64,000 nucleotides of DNA from contig NC_089826.1 of NCBI RefSeq assembly GCF_035046505.1, forward strand, positions 83,958,254 to 84,022,253, read 5' to 3'. The translations under genes were made by a program, and so were the position numbers. The notes under the pieces were generated by a model that saw only the letters and a program-made list of their open reading frames with translations, searched no databases and was not told the origin of the DNA. The stretch comes from Tiliqua scincoides. Its lineage: Eukaryota > Chordata > Lepidosauria > Squamata > Scincidae. This document shows positions 48,201 through 60,200 of this stretch, piece after piece (the stretch's first letter is position 1; the number at the start of each line of letters is the position of its first letter).

Positions 48201-51200
48201 TTATACATAAAGAAGCTTTTAAAAATAAGTTACCTGATTTTGAATTCCTCAACATTTTGATAAGTACCAGAAGCAGTGTTACTGGGCTTGTCCAGTGGGC
48301 CCTTAGTATCCAAGAGGGTCCAGGATTATCCCTTGTAGGCAATGAAATCTGCAGGAGACGGACTGCAATTTCTTAGCTGGGGGCTGTGTATGGCCTCCCC
48401 ATGCCTCAGAACACTTTCTGGACACAACCGGAAGTCACTTCTGGCTGTGATTGGGAGGTCCTCTGAGGCCCTCCAGTCACAGGTTCAGCATCAACAGATA
48501 TTCAAATCCACTGATGTGGAGCCTGCGGATAAGGAGGGCCCACTGTAAACTGCAGATCATGGTTCTGCATAAGAAACAGAGTCAAATGTAAGGTGGCAGA
48601 GTACTTCAATGATGGTGAACTGCCAACGGGGGCAAGGACACAGGGCAGGAAAGTTTTGGTTTTAAGTGAAGGAATCAAGGAAGAATGCTTGGTCACGAAG
48701 AGAATCATTACTTAAGATAGGCATTTATTTTGCACGTGTACTGTTTGCATTTGGATCCAGAACTGTGTGCGCAGTACAAGGGCATATCATTTGAAATCTT
48801 TTAACCACCGTGCTTTTGTAGATCACCATAGTTTTCTTTAGAGAGAAAACAAATGCACATTAAATTATGTATCATCTGAATCATGGCAAGGAATATTCAA
48901 GAGAACACTGCATTCCTAGTAGAGCCGTTTGCCATTCTTTAGAATGCATTCTTTCCTGAACAAGACTCACTACATTCTAGCAGCCAGAAATAAAGTTGGT
49001 TCTTCTCCACCAAATGCATTTAATCTAATTTGTAGGAAAGGCTTTCTTCTTACCGGCAAATGTATATGGCAGCTCCAATTTGGCAGCTTCCCTCTTGGCC
49101 TGTTGTTCTTTAATTTGTGATTTGTTTTTGTTTCCTTCAGTTTGCTCTTTCTGCTCTCCACTTGCACTGGCTTCCTCCACACCCTCCTCCTCAGATTCAA
49201 TATCAGAATGATTATCAACAGAATCAGATTCACTATTAGATTCTTCTTCACTTTCCATTTCTTCACTGTCATCCTCTTCTCTCTCTTCGCTTTCCATCTT
49301 CTCATCCTCATTATCTTCAATATTTGGCTTTCCATCCTATTTAAAAAGGGAGTTAAAAATTACATAAGCCCAGGGTTAAAACTGAGACTCTGCTCACTTG
49401 TGAAGCCCTTCACCAGTAATGACAATATCCAGTGATTCAGACTAAACCTAGAACTGTGATCATTCATTGCTGAGACAGGAGAAAGATTGGTTATAGGGAG
49501 AAAGTGGGAAATGCCTCCTAATACAGCCCCTACCCCAGCTAATTTGTGAGATGACAAACAGAGAATTGTCATTGGTCTTTGTAATTTGTGCTAAAATCTT
49601 ACCTTGGTAATGTAGATTGAAAGGGGACACAGGAATGTCCACAAGGCAAAGGCAGATGAAGTACATACAGGCATGCTAATTATGACATTTTCAGCTATAA
49701 CTCAGAATCAGCTGGAACGTGAACTGTTACAATCAAATGAAATACTGAAGTAGAAAGTAACTATATGTCAGCTGTCAAAGAGGAACTGCTAACACATTTC
49801 AGCATCGTAGCCCCTGCTACAGATGTACCCCCTGGCCTTCAGATCAAATTGTTAATGCAATAAGTGCAAGCAATGCAAAAGTACTTGTATACACATCTCA
49901 AACATGATGTCCAGATGCAGGGGAGGGTAGCAGGATGCAGGTTGTGTCTTGCTGTTTTGTGTGCTCCCTGAAGCATTTGGTGGGCCACTGTGAGATACAG
50001 GAAGATGAACTAGATGGGCCTTTGGCCTGATCCAGCGGGGCTCTCCTTAAATTCTTAAACATCTGGGAGCTGATAGCTTCCCTCCTTCATAATTAAGTCT
50101 TCTGAACAAAGACAGACTGACTACCAGTACAAATTCTCAGACAGCATTCTGCAATTGTTTGCTGCTCTGGTCACAAAGCCACAACTATAGCTGTCCTACA
50201 AAGCAGCCCTGCTCTAGAGCAGACAAGGAAAGTAAGGGGCTTGGTTGTCTTCAGAGGCATCCAGGAAATCTCCGTCAAGCCCAGCCAACATGTGCTCACG
50301 ATCCCTGCCAGAGTCCACCAGCCAACTCACCACAGCGAAGCCTTCCAATCAGAAGTAATCTTATTGAATGGGCTGGTCCTGCTTTCCTGAGAGATTCAGG
50401 ATGACAAGTGAACACGCCAGTGCTCCAACAGGACCAGATGCACATGCAGAGGCTCCTTACATATACAGCTGCCAGGGAAACCAGATTTGTGTGCCAGCAG
50501 CAGTGGCACCATGCACGCAGCTCCCAGAGTAATGTTTACAAAGTTCTCTGCAACATGCCCCACGCCTGGATTGCAACCTAACTTTTTGTTTCAGCTATTC
50601 TGAAAAAACAGAGAGAGAGAGAGAAACATACATGATAAGACAGCATACGCCTGTCATCTTTATCCAGGAGAAACCCATCTGCCAAATCGTCTGCAGAAAT
50701 GTGCGTGGGCTTCTTTTTCACATCGGGCTCATCTTCTCCACGCATTCGACGCAATCTGTCAGCCTGCAATTTAAAATACATTCAGGACACTAAAATGCAC
50801 AATGGTCAGCCAGATGTTGTAACACAGCAAAAAAGAATTTATTGAATTGTAGAGGAAGAAACAAACCATGGGAATTGATTTTATTTTTACAGTTACTGAT
50901 GGTTCTGACAACCTTCTACCAAAATCCTGAAAGGAGTTGTGAATTGGATGGAAACCCCAAGTTTATATTGTTGCAACTTAATGGTTGACCTCAGGTCAAC
51001 TGCTGTCTCTTTTCTTCCCTGTCCTAGACTGTTCTGCCTAGAAGGGCAAGACAGTTGATTGTCAAGTACTGAACAATAAAAAGTTCTAAAAGTAGATTCT
51101 AGTTTTGTTACTTAAGAATAGCTACCTTTTTTTGTATCCTCCCTTGGCTGAAGAAATCTCTCCCACGCTTCCACAAGAGGGGCCAATGCTATCTGACTTT

Positions 51201-54200
51201 CCAGTGCCAATGCAGCCCCAAGATAAGGGGACAAACATTCCCTTTCCTTGAGGAGGCTTCTGTGACTGCCCTCCCCCACCGAAGGATTCAGCACACACCC
51301 TGTTGGCACGGCTGCATTGGCACTGGAAAGTTGTATAGGATTGGGCCCTAAGACATTAGAATATAGAATTACTCTGCAGTTATCACTTATTACAGTTATT
51401 ACTAGTAATTACTCCACAAGTATCACCCAACAGCCACACAATTCTAAGTAGAGTTTCACTGTCTATTCCCAGGACATCCTTGGATGGCTTAAGAGGGCAA
51501 GGAAACCCAGCTGTTGCCTAAGAATTGCTTTAGCGATTTTTAAACCAAGAGTTCTAGCCTGCTGCCTTCATATTTCAATGCAAATTAGAGTTAGTAGAAG
51601 ATATACTAAGTCAGACGACAAGTGGAGCAAAGCAGTGCTCTGAAGCCAAGAATTGTATACCAACAACTTTTGTTAAAAACTCTTAGAGAAAGCCAGAAGC
51701 AGCAGAACAGTGCTATGGGTTGTTTGAATATTTATTATTTTTAAAATGTACGCAACATCCTCTCTCTTCCTGCTGGAAGGCACTCAAGGCAGCTAAAATC
51801 GTTAAGTGACAAACAGCAGCAAGTGACCAAAACAATATGCCGGAATCAAATCCAAAGGAAAATACTGAGAATGGCAAAAAAACCAAATCGGTAACAGAGA
51901 TTAAGAAGAAAAAACTTGGTTTCCAGGTGGCTCCAAAGTGTATGTGCTCCAAAACTACACCCCCCATGCCACCACAGTTCTAAGCCCTGCCGTCCTGTCG
52001 ACTACAATTTCAGCATTTGTTACTGCTATTGATTTTCTAGCCTTAGAATGAACATTACAAAATGTGGGTCACACAATTATCTTTCCCAGCTACTGTCAAC
52101 ATGAAAAGTTTCACAGACTTATGGCACAATCCCATGCATGTCTACCAAGATATAAATCTCATTGAATTAAATGGGATTTACTCTCATAGGAGCGCGTATA
52201 ATTCAAATTATGAAACTGAAATTTATGTTATAGGAATGTTAGCAGCATCTCCATAATACACACAGCTCCATAATACACACAAAGCCACATAAAACGTGCC
52301 AGGATGTGGCAAAATATTACCTCTACACATTACCTCTAATTGTCTGAGTTTCTCCTCTTCTTCTTTGGCTAACTCTTCTTCAGTCTTCATCCTACCACTG
52401 GGCTGTGCCTTCATTTCAAATCCAAGCTCCCGAACCATCATATCATATTCATCAGGCTGCATAACATTTCAAAACAAAGATCATGTTTGTGTTGCATTCT
52501 GCAGTAAGCTGTATGGTAAGGAACAAGAACAAAAGTATCTAGCCTTCCTGAGCTATCATTCCACTCAGAACAGGGGATGCCAAGACTGCCCCCTTCACAT
52601 ACAGAACTAAGAGTATTTCAGTCCAATGATGACCAGTCAGAGCCTCAGTTCACTCACTTGCCTGCCTGCCCTGGAGGCCAGTGACAGAGGGAGGGACAGA
52701 GCTGCCCACCTCTCCATTGCTATCCCCCTCCTCAGCCGGGCCATGCAGGCAACCACAGATGCAAATTTTTGCTACCCACCACAGGTGCCAAGAGAAGGTT
52801 AGCTTAGTCCTCATCTCCTTAAAGTCTGAGGTATTCAATCTGTGCGTCCCGCCTCCCTAGGGAGGTGTGGCTAGCCTCCAGGGGCATTACCAGGCATCTC
52901 AGGGAGAGAAAGGTGGCCGGCAGCTGCTCTGCTGCTGAGCTCTGCTCAGCTCAGTTGCACTGGCTGCCTCCTGACTTGCTGCTTTTCCAAGGCGGAGAAG
53001 GAGGTGGGTGGGGCAGTGTGAGGTGAGGTGGGTGGGGCAGTGTAAAACATGGTGGGGGGAGGTAGGAGAGAAGGCTGGCTGGGCAGGCAGAGGTGCCGCA
53101 TCTCATCATGGAGCTCTCTCCATGTGCAACCTCGCCCTAAGGACTACATTTCCCAGTGTGCCCCTCGCCCTGGGCATCCTGGGATTGGTCAAGGCTGGAG
53201 GAGAGAAGAGTACAGAAGTGCTGCATCTCATCAGCACAGGGGCGCTCCTGGCAGGCTTCAAACTGGAAGAGTAAGTACAGGCAGTGCAGCACTTTCCTCT
53301 GCTCCTAGGGGGGGGGGGCAAATGCCCCAGCCTGTATCCCTCCTTCTTGCCTGGGGGAACAGGGGTGGCATCTACATGCTGGGTGTATGTCTGTGAGCAG
53401 CCCCCATCTACTTTGGGGTGAGCTGTAATCTTGCTGTATGTGGCTGCAATCCTTTCCACACTTTCCTGGGAGTAAGCCCCATTGACTCAAATGGGGCTTA
53501 CTTCTGAGTAGTCCTACATAGGCTTGGGGGTCTGTGGCAGCTTAACCCAGGATCTTCACCTTTCTCCTTCTCCCCCCTTCAAAAAAGAAAAAAGTCACTC
53601 TTGATGACTTTGTCTCCAAAAATTGATTAAAAATGAAAATTCCCATTCCTTTTTAGCCATTTCCCTTTTTCCTCCTGCCTCCTTTGGGGGGGTACTCTGT
53701 TGGCTGCTATCGTAAGACAAAAGGCACAAGCCTAGCTAGGTCTACGCAGAAGTAAGCCCTATTGCATTCAATGGTATTTACTCCCAGGAAAGTGGGGTTA
53801 GGATTCCAGCCAAACATACACACAAAACAAAGCCTTCCCCTCCAAAGCAAATTCATCACTTCCCCCCTCCCTTTCCCAAACCCTCCAGGTGTGCTGCTAA
53901 CAAACTCAGGGCACAATCCTAACCAGGTCTACTCAGAAGCAACTCCTATTTTGTTCAGTGGGGCTTACTCTCAGGTAAGTGTGGTTAGGATTGCAGCCTC
54001 AGAGTGCTGGCAGCCTTGTTTCTAGTGTATAACACCTTCATCCCCATTTTGGGGGTAACTGAGGTGAGTTGCTGTAATGGGGAGCCTTGGCCAATGGCTA
54101 CAAGGACTAGGGGAGGTGTGAGCCGGAAAAGTTCGAGAACCACTGCCTTAAAAGCATTCTCCTCCTTCCATGCACCCTCTTAGTTGTGGTGCCTTTGTGC

Positions 54201-57200
54201 AGTGCACAAACTGCACACTCGTGGATAGGGAAGAGAGCAACCAAGCATCCGGAACACTGGAAGCAGAAGGAAATTCTTATTTTCTGAGCACTGCTACAAT
54301 TGCAAGCTTTGTTTGTATCTTTGGCAAGCTCTGTTGGTGTCAGTAAATCATCCTGACACGCCTTTCAATGAATTCCAGCAATCTAGACCCTTTCTCTAAT
54401 GGCTTCTGTAAATGGAAAGGACGTGTCCATTTGTCAATTATAAAAGATTTACCTTAGGCTTCTCATCTACTTGACTTTTTGTTTCTGACTTGGAAGGTCT
54501 GTGGGACAGTAAGGACTGAATTTCTTTCCAGTCACTGTTAAGTTTTTCTGTGAGCTCCAATGTATTTTCCCGTTGGGTTTGTCGCTCTCTCTGTAACAAA
54601 ACAAAAAATGAAAATTCAATCACACAATGAGCTCCTAATATGCAAACTCCTTTTTGGTACACCAAAAGAAAATGAGATCCTCGACAAGCAAAATATAATT
54701 CTCATCAACTGACCATTTTTTGTTTTGCCGAAAGAGACTCTTGGACCTGGTTCATACATGTGCATGCACATCACCCCACAAAGGACCACTGAAGATAAAA
54801 ACAGGATAAGCTGAAAAGTATTGCAGGGCAGGAGGTTTGGTCTAGAGGGTAGAGCCTCCATTTGCCTGAAGATTAACATCCACAAGGTCGCCAGTTCGAG
54901 GGCACCGGCACCGTGCGACCTCGAAGCAGCTGGCAAGCTGCAGCTGAGCTGTTCCATCTGCTCGGAGCGTGGGAGGATGGAGGCCAGAATGTTAAACCAG
55001 ATCGGAGTGTAACACCTTGAATATGTAGTGGTTCTTGAAAGAAAGAACCTTCTTTCAATTTGTAAAAATCCCTGCATGGATTTAATAAGCCTGCCTATGT
55101 AAACCGCCTTGAATAAAGTCTTGAATAAAGACCAAGAAAGGCGGTATATAAATACTGTATATTATTATATTATATATTATTGCATTTGAGGTGATGCATG
55201 ACAATAAGTTCAATCTGCGATAAGCAACTCGTACATGTTAAGTCATTGTTTGATGCTGTAAATAAGCGATGAACATGTACACGTGAACCAGTCCTGACCA
55301 AGGTTTCAATTGCCACAAAGCCTGAGAAAATTACAAAAGTTAAAAGAGAAATGCTTTATGGAAAAAATGTTTTGCCAGTTGATGCTGCCTGTTAAATGTT
55401 ATTAAAATTTTCAAATTCAAAGGATTCAATTCAGCAAACTGAAATTTTACCTTTTCTTGTTTGGATTTGGCAATCAGTTCTTCGATGAGTTCCTTCCGTG
55501 ACTTAGGTTTGTCCTCTTCATCTTGCTGCCCTGGGAGAGCTTTTTTAGAAAGAAGCCCACCGCCTCCAAAGTGAGAGGCTGTTAACTCCGCTATAAATGA
55601 AAGATTGAACTGGGTTATGAAAAGAGGGTCAATTCTGAATACCAACCAAGAACAACACTATGCATTTCTGAAGTTCTTCTTTGGGATGTCTAACACAAAA
55701 CCTCCAGCATGGCAAATTTTGTTCACCAGTTTGGAGGTTGGTTGGATCAAATAAAGACCAGATTCAAAGCACTACCTACTATAACTTTCAGAAGCATTAT
55801 TTTAAATAATGAGGACAAACTATCAAATTCTGGTTACTGTACTTGGCCAAACTGCTAGGTACAGGTTGGCCCTCGGTACCCGTTCTTGGACCCCCCCACT
55901 GATAACAAAGCCAGTTGATAATGGCCATCAGAGGACCTATGGATGCTACCGGAAAACACTTTCAGTCACGTCCAGGAAGTCAGGTGAGGCCCTCCAGAGC
56001 AAGTAGAGCACCAGTGCCAAGTCAAATTCGTGGATGCCAAACCCAAACATTAAGAGGCCCCATCTGTACTTGCAAATTGTCTCTTAAAATTCCAACCTCG
56101 CAACAAAAATGACTTGAAAAGGAACTTTGTTACAGTGTAGTTTTTGTGCTACGGATATATCTGCACTACTGTGCCAGTTTGACTTTCCTTACCTGACAGT
56201 GCTCCACTTTCCTCTGTATCACTGTCACTATCAACAATATCATTAAGTTTCTCAATGTCTGCCAGGGACTGGCCATAATGGGTTAAGTCCTCATCCTCAT
56301 TAAGATTATAGATATTCTTCTTATAATTTTTCTGCAACAAAATAAATTTAAGGAGTGAGCATGTGATCTTGGTTAAAATATTAATGCTTCCTATCCATAC
56401 AGTTTATGGGCCCTGTGGCATAACAATACATCTGTTGTATCTGGCAGGCTGCAACTTCCTTAACTTAAACCAAGTGAGTTTCATAGCCCTAAAAATGTCA
56501 GTTGCTTAACAACAGTGGGAGAAAAAAGCAATGCTCAAGCCCCCATTCTGGAGTGCATATGCATATTCAATCACAGAAGTCGTATTTCAAGTTTGTGACT
56601 GTATCCTTGCAACCCTTTTGTCTTGTAACACTTTTTCAATATTGTCAAAAAATATTCCTGCTCTCAACTCTTGCCTCCATGGGGACAAAAAAGAATTACA
56701 AATTCTTCTATTCCTCCCAAGTAACCATATAATTATCCACTCTCTTTCAGGTTGTCTGATGCAGGGCTGGCCCAATACCGGAGGCAGCAGGTCAAATGCT
56801 TCCCCCCCATTACTCATTGATGTGCCAGTCTCTGTTCCTCCACTCTCCAATATTCTAATTTAGCCCTCTCCTTCCCTTCACATTTCCTCTTCTCCTCTCT
56901 CCTTTTTCCAATCCACAGAATGGAAGGCAAAGAAAGAACAGTGGAGGCAAGGAAGCAAATAGAAATGAGCCACCCCTAAGCAACCGACTGCGTCGGCAAC
57001 TGCTTAGTTGGGCTCTTGGACGGACCAGCTTTGCTTCGATGAGCACTATAAAGCACACCAGCCTTGATCTGATGAGCACTATAAAGCATCTGCCAATTTT
57101 TCAGCCACTTTCTCTCAGTCATGTTGCTCCATACAAATTACTTTGCATCCATTTACTCAATTTTGAGTCTCACCTAGCACTATCCTAGACACTTTAGAAC

Positions 57201-60200
57201 AATAGCAGACACAGCCTTGCCAAAATGGTTTGCAATTCAGTGCCCGAGGCAGTATCCACTTTAGTAAGAATGTACCAGATCAAAATGACTGCAGATTCAT
57301 CTTGGCAAAAGAGACAGGGAGCCGCAAGCCTCAAGGATCAACAGAAATCTCCACAAAAATTTGGAACTTGGGCAGAAGAACTTTCTTAAAAAGGCATTTT
57401 GCTTTGAAAAATATAGTCTGAACATTAATTTAGAGCTATTTTAAGACCTAATTAAACATTTAGAACTTCAAAGATTTTAGGGATGAGAACACATAACTGT
57501 TAAGGCATCGTGGTTTATTTGTTTTCTTAGCTAATTTTATACATTACCTGTTGTTCCAAAGCAAACCTCTTCATCATTTTTTCTTCTGGATTTAGTTTAG
57601 TATCATATTCACCAAAACGTTTATCTTTAAATATATTGGATTTTCCCTTTTCTTTATATTCTTTCAGCAAAGTTTGAGTACGCTGAAAAGGAGAACATCG
57701 CAACAAAATGAATCAGAAAATAAAAACCTATTCAGACAGGGCATCACCAAGATTGCACATGCCACAACCCTCACCCATTCAGATTTCAGTCTTTTTAAAT
57801 GCCTACTTTTGCTAGGTTTTTGTTTTCTCAGTATCCTTCTAAAAGAGGAAATGCAGAACTTCATCTAACACTCTCAGGGTGCAATCCTAACCAATTTTGC
57901 AGCACTGGCATATCTGTGCTAGTGGGGCATATGCTGCATCCTGCAGTTGGGGGGCAGTCACAGAGGCCTCCTCAAGGTATGGCAATGTTTGTTCCCTTAC
58001 CTCAAAGTTGCATTACCCTTATGTCAGTGCTGGAGCATGGGTTAGGATTGAGCCCTCAGGTAATGATTATGCTCCAGAATCACAATGGAAAGCCCTGAGA
58101 TTTTAGTGCCCTGATTAAGATTTTATGCACATGGATAGGGCTGGTTTCTCCACTAGGCAACACATGAGCTACCTCAGCGGGGGGTGGTTTGTAAGGGTGG
58201 CAGATTTAGGGTGCTCTTCTCCCTAAGTCTGCCACCACCGATGCCTCCCACTAGACCACTATGAATATGAGTGACACTGATCTGTTTTCCACCCACTAAA
58301 AATGAGCAGAAAGTGTATCATCTCCCTCCAAAGTGTTCCTTTTGCAGTTTCTACAAATGCAGAAGAGGAGGACTTCCAGTTTGATTTCCAGTGACTGTGT
58401 GAATGAACAGCCCCTTCATTCACATGATACTTTTAAATAAAACTGGAAATCCCTCACTTCAGCATTTGAAGAGACCCAGCAATGGATCCGGTGATATGGG
58501 CTAGCATGCCAGATTGTACTGCCCCGCTCTTGGCCAGTGGTAAAATTAGACAATACATAGATACAAACAGCCAACTGAGTGGTTTCTCTTTCAGCATATA
58601 AAAATATCATAACGTACATCTGTGCAGTATGCCACCAAACTGGGAGAGGAGAAGCTACACAGTACACATCTGTACATTGGGCAAGTTGTGCATCAACCAT
58701 ATGCATCCCCATAAAGAATTCTGTGCATTTTATTAGGAGGCTCACGGAAACAGGTAATAATAATAATAATAAACAGGTATTTATATACCGCCTTTCTTGG
58801 TCTTTATTCAAGACTTTATTCAAGGCGGTTTACATAGGCAGGCTGATTAAATCCCCGTAGGGATTTTTACAATTGAAAGAAGGTTCTATCTTTCAAGAAC
58901 CACAACAGTCCAGGTGTTTCACTCTGATCTGGTTTCACATTCTGGCCTCCTTCTCCCACGCTCAGAGCAGATGGAATCGCTCGGCTTCAGCTTGTCAGCT
59001 GCTTCAAGGTCGCACGGTTCCGGTGGCCTCGAACTGGCGACCTTGTGGATGTTATCTTCAGGCAGTTGGAGGCTCTACTCTCTAGACCAGACCTCCTGCC
59101 CTATTTTTCCACTTCCATTTGGCACGACAGCAGCACACACATCCCACTGGTCTGCCAACTGCCACCAGAGAGCAGAATCTGAGCCTTACCCCTTGACTGT
59201 CTACAATTTCACCTTGGGGGACTATGCAATTGGCACAGCCTCTCCATTGCTACTCCAAGCATGCAAGCAAAAGGTGATGCTACCTATGCCTGGCATAGGA
59301 TGCCAGGCAGCTCAGCATACTTGCACCACTTCTGGACACAGAAGAGATCCACTGACTACGGAAAGGCATTTTGAGAAGAACCCTGCTGGATCGGGGCCCA
59401 TCTAGTCCAGGTTCCTGTATTCCACAGTGGCCCACCTGATGCCTCAGGGAGCACACATGACAACAAGATACCTGTATCCTGTTGGCATTCAGAGATCACC
59501 TACTTCTCAAAGCTACAATCCTATACATACTTACCTGGGATTAAGAACATAAAAGTAAGTAAGAAGAGCCCAGGCCCAAGACACACCTAGTCTATCTTCC
59601 TGTATCTTCAGTGGCCCACCAGATGCCTCAAGGAGCACAGAAGACACCCGCATCCTGGTGCCCTCCCTTACACCTGGTATTCTGGGGTTGTATTGTATTG
59701 GCAACCTTCAGTCTCGAAAGACTATGGTATCGCGCTCTGAAAGGTGGTTCTGGCACAGCGTCTAGTGTGGCTGAAAAGGCCAATTCGGGAGTGACAATCC
59801 CTTCCACACCGGGAGCAAGTGCAGTCTGTCCCTGGTCTGTCTCCCTGGCTAGGGGCCTTCCTTCTTTGCCTCTTTGCCTCAGACTGTTGGCAAAGTGTCT
59901 CTTCAAACTGGGAAAGGCCATGCTGCACAGCCTGCCTCCAAGCGGGCCGCTCAGAGGCCAGGGTTTCCCACTTGTTGAGGTCCATCCCTAAGGCCTTCAG
60001 ATCCCTCTTGCAGATGTCCTTGTATCGCAGCTGTGGTCTACCTGTAGGGCGCTTTCCTTGCACGAGTTCTCCATAGAGGAGATCCTTTGGGATCCGGCCA
60101 TCATCCATTCTCATGACATGACCAATGATTCTGGGGTAGCCTATTTCTAAAACCAGGAGGTTGCACATGCCTATTGTGGCTGTCACCTGTGATGAACTTT

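Noticed and set aside
54826-54920. tRNA gene
   Set aside because: Box A/B-like motifs are present, but no cloverleaf with acceptor stem can be made; it is a SINE head.
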